Source: Pseudomonadota bacterium (GTDB lineage: Bacteria > Pseudomonadota > Alphaproteobacteria > Sphingomonadales > Sphingomonadaceae). Taken from it: 64,000 bases of DNA. The notes beneath the pieces were generated by a model. That model ran no database searches. It had not been told where the DNA came from and was given only the letters and a program-made list of their open reading frames with translations. Location of the stretch: positions 62,001 to 126,000 of the forward strand of contig JAKPAG010000107.1 in assembly GCA_029779535.1 (NCBI GenBank), read 5' to 3'. This document shows, one piece after another, positions 46,994-53,780 of this stretch. The position numbers and the translations under genes were made by a program. Every line of letters starts with the position of its first letter. The stretch's first letter is position 1.

Positions 46994-47934
46994 TTCGCTC
47001 GCCGCACCGGCACCGGAATGTTGCAGATGTCCGCGCCGCCGGCGGGCCGGATGAAGAAGGCATCGCGCCGGTTGGCGCGCGCGTCGGCGTACTTCGCGAA
47101 GCTCTCGCTCTCGGTCGAGAGGTATTCGTAGGCCGGCAGGCCCGGCACTTCGCTGCCCAGCCGGAGCGACTGGATCGGCACCTGTTCCGCCCGGCTTTCA
47201 TAGATCCCCAGCGGCCCGGTCCCGCGCGGCAGGCTGGAGAGATGCTCGATCCCCTCGATCACCCGGCCGACCAGCGCGATGTTGCGATCGAGATGGCGCG
47301 GAGCGTGGCCGATCACGGTGTAAAGCTCTGCGCCCGAGCCGGTGTCCGGCGACATGTTCCGCCCGACGCCGACCATGCCATAGCAGTGGACGGGCCACAT
47401 CTCAAAGTCCTTGCCACCCAAGGGCCAGCCAAGGCCGAAGAACGCGTGACCATAAGGATCGTTGGCGAGACGTCTTGATAGATGTTCTGGCTTTCTGGAC
47501 CTGCTTCGTTTGATCGGCTTTATTGGAGTAAGTCGTTCCACAAACTCGCTCTCCGGCACCACCGCCAAACCATCGGGCAGTTTGCGCGCCCTGGCCTTGT
47601 CCTCCCCGTCAGGATCACCCCACTGCGCGACATAATTGTCCTGCACCCGGGTCACCGCGAGGCCGTCCCACCAGTGCGCGGCGGCGAGCTTGCGGATGTT
47701 GCCGATCCACCCTTGCGAAAAGGGCGGCGGCATCAGCTGGATCACCACCCGGCGCGGCTTGCCATTGGCAGCGGGGGCCAGATCCATCACCAGCAGGTCG
47801 CTGGCGGCAATCGCCGTCCAGTTCGCCTTGGGCGCGGCGGCGGCGATCTCGGACGGGGCGGGATAGGCCGGCTTGTCCTGGGCCAGCAGCGGAGCGGCGG
47901 CCAGGAGGGTGAAGGGGATCAGGGCTTTGCGCAT
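46990..47934 (-). CDS. Periplasmic cyclophilin-type peptidyl-prolyl isomerase
   Basis: 314 residues from ATG 47934 with signal peptide MRKALIPFTLLAAAPLLAQD; the longer frame to 48087 is not used. The cyclophilin-like core has WWDGLAVTRVQDNYVAQWGDPDG and WPVHCYGMVGVGRNMSPDTGSGAELYTVIGHAPRHLDRNIALVGRVIEGIEHLSSLPRG. It would assist folding in the periplasm. The segment IKPIKRSRSRKPEHLSR (about 135-152) is basic, less GC-rich than its surroundings and reads as an insertion before the NDPYGHAFFG turn. Confidence 0.82.
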   Translation of the reverse strand: MRKALIPFTLLAAAPLLAQDKPAYPAPSEIAAAAPKANWTAIAASDLLVMDLAPAANGKPRRVVIQLMPPPFSQGWIGNIRKLAAAHWWDGLAVTRVQDNYVAQWGDPDGEDKARARKLPDGLAVVPESEFVERLTPIKPIKRSRSRKPEHLSRRLANDPYGHAFFGLGWPLGGKDFEMWPVHCYGMVGVGRNMSPDTGSGAELYTVIGHAPRHLDRNIALVGRVIEGIEHLSSLPRGTGPLGIYESRAEQVPIQSLRLGSEVPGLPAYEYLSTESESFAKYADARANRRDAFFIRPAGGADICNIPVPVRRAK

Positions 47935-47966
47935 CGCCGCACTGTGCCAGCGGCGCGCTGGGCCGT

Positions 47967-48368
47967 CTAGGCGTCCTGCTCCAGCGCTTCGATCTGCGCA
48001 TCGCTGAGGCCAAAGTGATGCCCCACCTCGTGCACCACCACGTGGGCTACAAGGTGCTCCAGCGTCTCGTCCCCGCGCGCGATCCATTCATCGAGGATCG
48101 CGGCGCGGAACAGGCGGATGCGGTCGGGCATGGTGCCGCTGGGGGCCATGTGTTTTTCGCCCACGGGCACCCCTTCGTAGAGGCCCGACAGGGTAAACGG
48201 ATCGTCGATGCCCAGATCCGCCAGCGTTTCCGCATCGGCGAATTCCTCGACCACCAGCCTGATGCCATCGAGGTGCGCGGCGAACGGCTGCGGCAGCCGC
48301 GCCAGCGCGGCAAGGGCAAGCCGCTCGATCTCGACGGCGTCGGGGGCAGTTCCGAATAAGCGCTCCAT
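47967..48368 (-). CDS. Zincin-like metallopeptidase-family protein (HExxH)
   Basis: 133 residues with HEVGHHFGLSDAQIEALE near the C-terminus: the HExxH zinc motif with a third ligand candidate in the following helix. The small size and the GVPVGEKHMAPSGTMPDRIRLFRAAI segment match the metallopeptidase family formerly called DUF1025. Proteolytic activity is not proven for this family. It is 32 bp upstream of the PPIase gene on the same strand and just left of tRNA-Ser, which is on the other strand. Confidence 0.85.
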   Translation of the reverse strand: MERLFGTAPDAVEIERLALAALARLPQPFAAHLDGIRLVVEEFADAETLADLGIDDPFTLSGLYEGVPVGEKHMAPSGTMPDRIRLFRAAILDEWIARGDETLEHLVAHVVVHEVGHHFGLSDAQIEALEQDA

Positions 48369-48453
48369 CCCTGCAAGATAGGCGCCCCGGCGCGATCCGC
48401 AACGCTTGCCTAAGCGCCGCGACCGGTCTAGTGCGCGCCATTCCAGTGCATGC

Positions 48454-48544
48454 GGAGCGGTGGCCGAGTGGTCGAAGGCGCTCGCCTGGAAAGTGAGTAT
48501 ACGTCAAAAGCGTATCGAGGGTTCGAATCCCTCCCGCTCCGCCA
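48454..48544 (+). tRNA. tRNA-Ser (anticodon GGA)
   Basis: 91 nt with encoded CCA. Acceptor stem GGAGCGG / CCGCTCC, class II long variable arm (TATACGTCAAAAGCGTATC), anticodon loop CTGGAAA with anticodon GGA and a normal T-loop. Its 3' end is the integration target of the element that follows. Confidence 0.97.
48531..48544 (+). other. Attachment site, left copy (attL, tRNA 3' end)
   Basis: CTCCCGCTCCGCCA, the T-arm/acceptor end and CCA of tRNA-Ser, identical to 57552-57565. Confidence 0.85.
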
Positions 48545-48964
48545 ACATACCTTGATTTAATTGATATTTTTTCAAGATCGCACGCCTGTTCCCATAACCG
48601 CTCCCCGATAGGTCCGGCACTTGAGGCGAACGCCAACGGCTGGATTCGCTCAATCGGCGCGCACCTCAACATTTCTCAACTTGGGCGGGGCAAGCGTCCG
48701 TCATGCTATTCGGGCAAGCCATGCCGGTGCCAGCCGTGGAAGCTGGAACCCCTACACACCGAACGCGACAAATCGCGACTGGAAATGGTGGATTGGTGCG
48801 GGTTTCGAGAGGTGGCAGCTTCTCAGTCAAAAATGACGGGCAACGGGCAATTGACGGAAAGGGCGGAAAACCCGGCTTTGCGATCCAATCAGATTTGATT
48901 TGCTGAGCGTCGGGTTCTCTGAACCTTCTCGCCAGCGATAATGTGGAGAGGTTGGGAGTTAAAG
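48545..48964. other. Non-coding left end of the element
   Basis: 420 bp without a convincing gene. It is AT-rich next to the tRNA (TTGATTTAATTGATATTTTTT) and contains a 23-bp segment (48588-48610) repeated near the right end. A 67-codon open frame at 48703-48906 has no supporting features. Confidence 0.6.
48588..48610. repeat. Arm-type repeat, left
   Basis: Begins GTTCCCA and ends TCCCCGATA; matches 57400-57422 at 20 of 23 positions in the same orientation. It lies 44 bp inside attL. Paired near-identical segments just inside both ends suggest integrase or excisionase arm-binding sites. Confidence 0.55.
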
Positions 48965-49405
48965 TTACTTACGCTGGAATGCGGGGCGAACCGAGTAACC
49001 TGCCTTTTCAAGACGGTTAACTACTCCCCACCAATAGCCGCGCCATGGTTCCAGAGCGTCATTATAGCAGGTGCGCTCCACAGTAAGCGCGGCAAATCTT
49101 TGGCCAGGCTGCCATTTGGCCTTGATGCTTACACTCACGTGAGGACTCTGGAGACCCAACGTTTGATGCTCAATTTTTCCTGATTGATCACTAAGTGCAG
49201 TGCCCCAAGTTTCCATGCCAACCTGCGTAGATATTACAGTGAACCTACGCTCAAGTGCTTCAATTGAGTCAGACGGAAGCATTATGATAGCCGTTGATAG
49301 AACGCGTGCACGTGCCGGATTTGAGCAAACTGTTGATGTTGCCTGCGCAGCTCCCGACAAAGCAAGCGCGAGAATTAAAATCGGCAGTTGGAACGCGTTC
49401 CGCAT
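48965..49405 (-). CDS. Predicted exported protein of unknown function (element cargo)
   Basis: 146 residues with a clear signal peptide (MRNAFQLPILILALALSGAAQA) and a mature part containing Cys28 and a second Cys in VERTCYNDALEPW. A C-terminal WRGYWWGVVNRLEKAGYSVRPAF region looks structured. The base composition is lower in GC than in the chromosomal genes. I recognise no family. It is the leftmost gene of the element, separated by 60 bp from the HGG gene, and is a likely accessory gene that modifies the host envelope. Confidence 0.6.
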   Translation of the reverse strand: MRNAFQLPILILALALSGAAQATSTVCSNPARARVLSTAIIMLPSDSIEALERRFTVISTQVGMETWGTALSDQSGKIEHQTLGLQSPHVSVSIKAKWQPGQRFAALTVERTCYNDALEPWRGYWWGVVNRLEKAGYSVRPAFQRK

Positions 49406-49465
49406 AGAATGACACTACCGTGCTTCTAGACGTTCGCAATGGATTCGTCAGCCGACAGGCGGCAT

Positions 49466-49729
49466 TCAGCCCAGATCATCGCTAACCAGCCGCGCAATCT
49501 CCCTCAGGTATCTAGCAGCCGCCATCGCCCTGGCTGAGCGCCCGCCATGCTTCCGGGCGTTGCTATTCCCCTCAGGCGCTCCCGGATTCGTACCCCCGTG
49601 CATACGGCACCGCTTCCGCCCCTTCACGGCTGGGGATTGGCACTCCGTTCCCGAACGGGTCCGCGCCAAGCAGCGCGGGGCCGATGCCAACCGCTCCTGT
49701 TGCATGGGATTGATCGTCAATTTTTCCAT
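49466..49729 (-). CDS. HGG-motif small protein (RCRMHGG family)
   Basis: 87 residues from ATG 49729 (MEKLTINPMQQERLASAPR). The motif RCLARTRSGTECQSPAVKGRKRCRMHGGTNPG with four cysteines and a His suggests a small zinc-binding domain, followed by APEGNSNARKHG. Such proteins are common on alphaproteobacterial prophage-like and integrative elements, and their role is unknown. Its first ~158 bp overlap the end of the 294-residue gene in another frame. An ATG at 49702 is a shorter alternative; ATG 49798 is also in frame. Confidence 0.72.
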   Translation of the reverse strand: MEKLTINPMQQERLASAPRCLARTRSGTECQSPAVKGRKRCRMHGGTNPGAPEGNSNARKHGGRSARAMAAARYLREIARLVSDDLG

Positions 49730-50456
49730 TTCCCTTCCCCCCGGTGTGGACGTTTTCAGCAATGACGGCCTGCCCGCCGCGATTATCGACATGGACATGG
49801 CGCACGACCTGTTCCCCGCCGCGCCGCATCCGGGCTAGCGTTTCCATTTGCCCCTGAGAGGTGCGCAGCAGCTTTGTGGCGAGGTTGCCATACATTTGCG
49901 CAGTCGGCACCCATTCTGCCTTCCCAAGCTGGTTCAGCGCCCGGATCGCGGCATCATGGGTCACATACATTTGCACCAGCAATAGCGCCTCGGCCTGATT
50001 TTGGGGTTCCATGCTTTCAATGAATGACAACGCCGCGTTGTAGCGGTCGGCGTTGTCCGCACCGACTGAGGAAAGGTAGTTCAGCAGTTCATTGGCGCGG
50101 GCATTCACCGGGTCCAGTGACACCGCCGCAAAGGTCTTTTGGAGCTTGAGCAGCCCGTGAACTTCGTTCTCTCCGGCGATGCCAACGGTTATCCCCCCAC
50201 CTGGCTTTCGCGAGAGCGTCACCTTGACCGGTTGGCGTTGCTTGCGTTGGTTGGCGACCATTTCCGCAAATTCAGCCTTTTCATCGTCGGACAACTTATC
50301 CCAGTGGGGAACGCGCTCGGCCAGCATCGCCATGGCCTCATCCGGCGTGGCCGTATTGGGCACCACAAACACAAACGGCCTCTGCTCTGCCGGGGCTTTC
50401 GATCCGGTCGCCTTGGTCCCCCGCGCCGGTTTGGGGTTGGTTTTCGTCGCCGTCAT
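49572..50456 (-). CDS. Hypothetical protein, 294 residues (element core gene)
   Basis: The N-terminus is Lys/Pro/Thr-rich and probably disordered (MTATKTNPKPARGTKATG). The middle (about 120-225) is helical with LLLVQMYVTHDAAIRALNQLGKAEW, and the tail contains VRHVHVDNRGGQAVIAENVHTGG. No domain is recognised. It lies downstream of the helicase gene on the same strand, with AAAGGTG 8 bp before the ATG. The 3' end overlaps the HGG gene out of frame. Similar gene pairs recur on alphaproteobacterial elements as far as I recall. Confidence 0.7.
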   Translation of the reverse strand: MTATKTNPKPARGTKATGSKAPAEQRPFVFVVPNTATPDEAMAMLAERVPHWDKLSDDEKAEFAEMVANQRKQRQPVKVTLSRKPGGGITVGIAGENEVHGLLKLQKTFAAVSLDPVNARANELLNYLSSVGADNADRYNAALSFIESMEPQNQAEALLLVQMYVTHDAAIRALNQLGKAEWVPTAQMYGNLATKLLRTSQGQMETLARMRRGGEQVVRHVHVDNRGGQAVIAENVHTGGKGNGKIDDQSHATGAVGIGPALLGADPFGNGVPIPSREGAEAVPYARGYESGSA

Positions 50457-50529
50457 ATCCGCACCTTTGATTTAGGCCCGAAACCTCCACTCACCCGCAC
50501 CCGCACCACCTGCACTCCCTATAAGGGAA

Positions 50530-50591
50530 GTGCGGAAGGTGCGGACGGGTTCAGCAAGGGTCACCAGCCACACTTTCCGCACTTTCCGCAC
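50530..50591. repeat. Iteron-like inverted pair of tandem 9-mers (candidate replication origin)
   Basis: Two tandem copies of GTGCGGA-type 9-mers on the plus strand (50530-50547) face two tandem GTGCGGAAA copies on the minus strand (50574-50591). The minus-strand copies lie in the last codons of the helicase gene. Repeats next to a RepA-type helicase are where a replication origin would be expected. Confidence 0.4.
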
Positions 50592-51846
50592 CGCACTTTT
50601 CAGGGTGCGGGTAACTCACCTGAGCCGGGTCCACCGGATCACCGGCCACGACGAAAGGACGCTCATCGCCGTTCTTGTCGGGCAGGTTTTCCACCTTGAG
50701 CGCGCCGTTGCGCTTCCACGTTTTCAGGATGGCCTTGATACGGGCCTTGTCCCTATCAACGGAAAGCCCGGCGACCTGAGCGACAGCATGGCCGACCCAA
50801 TCCTTGGCCTGCGCACTGTCCCGCCATTGGCCAGCCGCGACGCGCAATTGCACTTGGTAGAGGTGCCACGTGCTCAGCCCGTGGAACACGTCCGGCTTCT
50901 CCCAGAGGCGTGCGACGCCGACATAATCGGCAGGCTCGCTGCCATCGCCGTTATCGAGGCACTGGCTTTCCAGCTTGATCCACGTTGCCGCGTCCGGGGG
51001 AGCGCGATTGGCCTTGCCGGTATCGACGCGCACCAGCGAGCGGCGCAAGGCCGGATCGGTAATGCCCAGTTCCTCGGCCTCGGCCTGGCTCATGGCATTG
51101 AGCGGCAGCACGACGCGGGCAGCATCGCGAAGGGCGACCGCGCCACGCCCATCCTCTGCCGTCACCTCACGCCCGCCCAGCTTCTTGGTATGGTGCACCA
51201 GCACGACCGCACAGCCCGTTTCCTGAGCGAGCCGCTTCCACCGCTTGGCGATGGCGTCGATTGCCTCATTACTGCTTTCCCGCACGGTATGGCTCGACAC
51301 GAACGGGTCCACGATCACGACCGATATTCCCCGGTCCCGCACCGTTGCCGCCACCTGAGCAAACACACCCTCAGCTATGGCGAAGCCGTCGCGATCCTCG
51401 GTTGCGGTGCAGAGCGGCTGGACAAGCCCGCTATCGACGCAAAGGCGGTTTCGGCAGTCGTCCGGCACTATGCCGTGGAACAGGCAGGCAGCGGACACTT
51501 GCCGGTCCAGCTCGTCCTGCGAATCCTCAAGGTTGTAGATCCATGCCGATTGCGGGCCGCGCGGGAGCGGCTTACCAAGCAGCGGTTGCCCGGATGCGAG
51601 CGACAGCGCCAGCGCGGTGCCAATCGTGCTCTTGCCGGTGCCGCCGGGCGCAATGATCGCCGTAACCTCGCCCCTCAGCAGCCAATGGCCAAGCAGCCAT
51701 TGCCGCGTCGGCAGCGAACGGGGATCGGGCCAGCGGTAAGGCGTGGCGCGAATGGCCGTGCCGGTATGCGTGGCACCGGCAATGCGGCTGGCCACGTCAT
51801 CCGGTTCCATATCGGCAAAGTCCATGGGAGCGGTTGCGTTACGCAT
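50551..51846 (-). CDS. RepA-type AAA/RecA-fold replicative helicase
   Basis: 431 residues from ATG 51846; a longer frame to 52047 runs through the primase gene and is not used. Walker A is APGGTGKST (about residue 61), Walker B ISVVIVDP, and a later VVLVHHTKK motif, as in hexameric RepA/KaiC-like helicases of plasmids and islands. The C-terminus KCGAESAESVAGDPC coincides with DNA repeats. It overlaps the primase stop by 8 bp, so the two replication proteins are made together. It would unwind the excised element for replication. Confidence 0.85.
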   Translation of the reverse strand: MRNATAPMDFADMEPDDVASRIAGATHTGTAIRATPYRWPDPRSLPTRQWLLGHWLLRGEVTAIIAPGGTGKSTIGTALALSLASGQPLLGKPLPRGPQSAWIYNLEDSQDELDRQVSAACLFHGIVPDDCRNRLCVDSGLVQPLCTATEDRDGFAIAEGVFAQVAATVRDRGISVVIVDPFVSSHTVRESSNEAIDAIAKRWKRLAQETGCAVVLVHHTKKLGGREVTAEDGRGAVALRDAARVVLPLNAMSQAEAEELGITDPALRRSLVRVDTGKANRAPPDAATWIKLESQCLDNGDGSEPADYVGVARLWEKPDVFHGLSTWHLYQVQLRVAAGQWRDSAQAKDWVGHAVAQVAGLSVDRDKARIKAILKTWKRNGALKVENLPDKNGDERPFVVAGDPVDPAQVSYPHPEKCGAESAESVAGDPC

Positions 51847-52789
51847 AGCCAGCACTCCCGGCCTGAGCGATCCGGGCCGCCACCTCGGCAGGCGCAATAT
51901 CCGCAAAATCGGTTCCTGAGTCCGCTGAGCGCGTTTCCGGCCCTTGGGGCAGCGGAGTGGCCAAAAGCGCCCCAATGGACTCAGCGGCCCTCTGAGCGGC
52001 TTCCAGCCCGATATTCTCCGACAGGTGACGGTCATCGTCCGCCGCAACGATCAGCGTCCGGCTGGGGAACAGCTTGCGCATGGAGCGGGCGACGGACTCG
52101 AGGTTGCGCGCCGACATAGCCGCGACAACGCCGTGCCCGGTCGCATGGTGGACCGCTGCCATGGTGGCGAAGCCTTCCCCGATCACCAGCGGCCCAGCCG
52201 ATGGCCTGCCATCCTGCACGAACGCGCCGTGCGACCAGAACAGGCCATCGGTGCGCCCGCCGGACAGGAATAGCTTGCGCCCGCCCGGATAGACGCGCTG
52301 GACGTTCCACAGGCGAAAGCCGCAATCGACCATCGGGACAAGCAGGGCGTCACCATGCTGCCGGATACCGAACGGGGGCAGGCGCTTGCGTGCCAAATAG
52401 CCGTGCGCGGGATCGGCTTTGTCAGCGCCGCGCCACAGATCGCGGGCAGTGCCAGCCGCAGCTTCCTGCTTGGCCAGCGTTTCCGCCTTGCGCCGGGCTT
52501 CGCTTTCACGGGCCTGAGCCATGATCGCGCGCCGTTCGGCTGGGGACAGCGCACGGGGATCGCTCCCCGCGCGCCATACCGTCCGCACGCCCAGTCGGTA
52601 ATGCCGAAACACACCAGCGGGCACGCCATCGAGGTGCAGCCATGCCCAGCCGTTGCGTCGTCCGGGCTTGTCGCCATCGGCGCGGAAGCGGACGGGATCA
52701 CCGGAAGCGAGCTTGTCGGCAATCGGCTCCACGGGGCGGATGCCAGCCGCCCCCATGGCATCGAGAAAATCCGAAACGGGATCGGTCAC
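51839..52789 (-). CDS. Toprim-domain primase-like protein
   Basis: 316 residues. The N-terminal half carries a DUF7146-like region with HGYLARKRLPPFGIRQHGDALLVPM and RVYPGGRKLFLSGGRTDGLFW. The Toprim core follows with PLVIGEGFATMAAVHHATG (catalytic Glu) and LIVAADDDRH (the DxD metal site). It would make primers for the RepA-type helicase. The start overlaps the upstream 103-residue gene by 4 bp and the stop overlaps the helicase start by 8 bp. Confidence 0.85.
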   Translation of the reverse strand: MTDPVSDFLDAMGAAGIRPVEPIADKLASGDPVRFRADGDKPGRRNGWAWLHLDGVPAGVFRHYRLGVRTVWRAGSDPRALSPAERRAIMAQARESEARRKAETLAKQEAAAGTARDLWRGADKADPAHGYLARKRLPPFGIRQHGDALLVPMVDCGFRLWNVQRVYPGGRKLFLSGGRTDGLFWSHGAFVQDGRPSAGPLVIGEGFATMAAVHHATGHGVVAAMSARNLESVARSMRKLFPSRTLIVAADDDRHLSENIGLEAAQRAAESIGALLATPLPQGPETRSADSGTDFADIAPAEVAARIAQAGSAGYA

Positions 52790-53097
52790 AGTGCGGCCCT
52801 CCCTTTTTCGGTAAGGCGAAGCACCGCTGCGCCCTTGCCAGACGGATTGCGGCGACGTGTGCCAGTTGGCTCCACAAGGCCCATGGCCCGCAGTTCGGAG
52901 AAACGCGGTTGCAGGCTTTCGCGGGCGACCTCGGCAAAGGCGACGGCTTCAAGCACCGTCGCCTCGCCCAGCCGATCCAGCGAGCGCATGGCGACGCGGC
53001 GAAGGTAGGAAACGCATGGCTTGATAGCCTCGGCAGCGTCCTGGCTGGTGCCGTCCGGGCCTTTCGCGCCGGGAATTTCGGGATAGCGATCAGACAT
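52786..53097 (-). CDS. Small winged-helix-like protein
   Basis: 103 residues starting MSDRYPEIPGAKGPDG. The C-terminal half (SLQPRFSELRAMGLVEPTGTRRRNPSGKGAAVLRLTEKGRAAL) has the layout of a winged helix: recognition-helix SELRAMGLV followed by a basic wing and LTEKG. It may be a DNA-binding regulator or replication helper of the element. The 8-bp overlap with the preceding 66-residue gene indicates coupling. The long open frame starting at 53613 is not used. Confidence 0.7.
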   Translation of the reverse strand: MSDRYPEIPGAKGPDGTSQDAAEAIKPCVSYLRRVAMRSLDRLGEATVLEAVAFAEVARESLQPRFSELRAMGLVEPTGTRRRNPSGKGAAVLRLTEKGRAAL

Positions 53098-53290
53098 GCT
53101 CGCCTCCCTCAGCCAGTGCGGGAAGGCCATGTCGGGAAAGCAGGATGCGCAGCCAGTTTGCCTGCTTGTCGCTGAGCGGGACAGTGCGGAAGGCAAGGCC
53201 ACCGCAAAACTGCCCTTCCTTCTCGGACAGCGATTCGACGGCCAGCAAGGCGCGTGCGGCAGCGGGGAAGCTGGGGAAGGGATCAGCCAT
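53090..53290 (-). CDS. Hypothetical 66-residue protein
   Basis: MADPFPSFPAAARALLAVES..., with a C-terminal half rich in Arg and Leu (PLSDKQANWLRILLSRHGLP). No domain is recognised. It starts inside the end of the 63-residue gene (8-bp overlap) and ends inside the next, so it is part of the same translational chain. Confidence 0.6.
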   Translation of the reverse strand: MADPFPSFPAAARALLAVESLSEKEGQFCGGLAFRTVPLSDKQANWLRILLSRHGLPALAEGGEHV

Positions 53291-53474
53291 GACAGGCACC
53301 TCCCCCAAATGCGAGCGCGGCGACCATCGCGGCCAGTTCGGGGCGAATGCCGTAGCTGCCGATCAGGTATTGAGCGCGATAGGCGGAGAGGGTAAGGGAT
53401 TCCGTGGAAGCGCCGACCAAAGCATTCCACAGAACCCGGTCGCCCTTGGCGGTCGGGTTTTGCTTTAGGGGCAT
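53283..53474 (-). CDS. Hypothetical 63-residue protein
   Basis: MPLKQNPTAKGDRVLWNALVGAS..., no recognised domain. It lies 3 bp after the AlpA-like gene and overlaps the next gene by 8 bp. Its reality rests on this tight, conserved-looking spacing. Confidence 0.55.
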   Translation of the reverse strand: MPLKQNPTAKGDRVLWNALVGASTESLTLSAYRAQYLIGSYGIRPELAAMVAALAFGGGACHG

Positions 53475-53477
53475 GGC

Positions 53478-53666
53478 TTATGCCTCCCCCGCGATCAGGG
53501 CGTGGAGCGCCTCGGCTGGAATGATCGTCCTGCCACCGACGCGAACAGCGCGAAGGCGACCAGCCGAAATGTGATTGTAGAGCGTGGTCCTGCCTAGGCT
53601 GGACGCCTGACAAGCTTCCCGAATGCTATAACCGATCTTCTGGGGATCGTGTTTGACGGACTGCAT
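53478..53666 (-). CDS. AlpA/excisionase-type helix-turn-helix protein
   Basis: 62 residues: KIGYSIREACQASSLGRTTLYNHISAGRLRAVRVGGRTIIPAEALHALI is a complete MerR-like/AlpA helix-turn-helix with the RTTLYNHISAGRL recognition helix and the V(G)GRTIIP wing. Such proteins act as excisionase or as activators of integrase on P4-like elements. The Shine-Dalgarno GAGG is partly inside a 7-bp inverted repeat (53675-53694). Confidence 0.82.
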   Translation of the reverse strand: MQSVKHDPQKIGYSIREACQASSLGRTTLYNHISAGRLRAVRVGGRTIIPAEALHALIAGEA

Positions 53667-53674
53667 TGAAGCAC

Positions 53675-53694
53675 CTCGTTCGTTGTTGAACGAG
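53675..53694. promoter_or_regulatory. Inverted repeat at the alpA ribosome-binding site
   Basis: CTCGTTC-GTTGTT-GAACGAG: perfect 7-bp arms, 6-bp loop, ending 8 bp before the alpA ATG. On the mRNA, the second arm includes GAG of the Shine-Dalgarno sequence. It could be an operator or an RNA hairpin. Confidence 0.5.
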
Positions 53695-53780
53695 GGCGAA
53701 AAGGCCAGATCGAAACTACGCGGCCCAGCCGGACTATCGCGTGACGCCGCGTGAAATTTCGCGTGCGGCAGGCCGGTGGA

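Noticed and set aside
48703..48906. 67-codon open frame near the left end of the element
   Set aside because: No Shine-Dalgarno, no structure in the product and no neighbouring context; treated as non-coding.
52786..53613. 275-codon frame ending with the winged-helix gene
   Set aside because: The first ~170 codons are the off-frame reading of three small genes; only the last 103 codons from ATG 53097 form a plausible protein.
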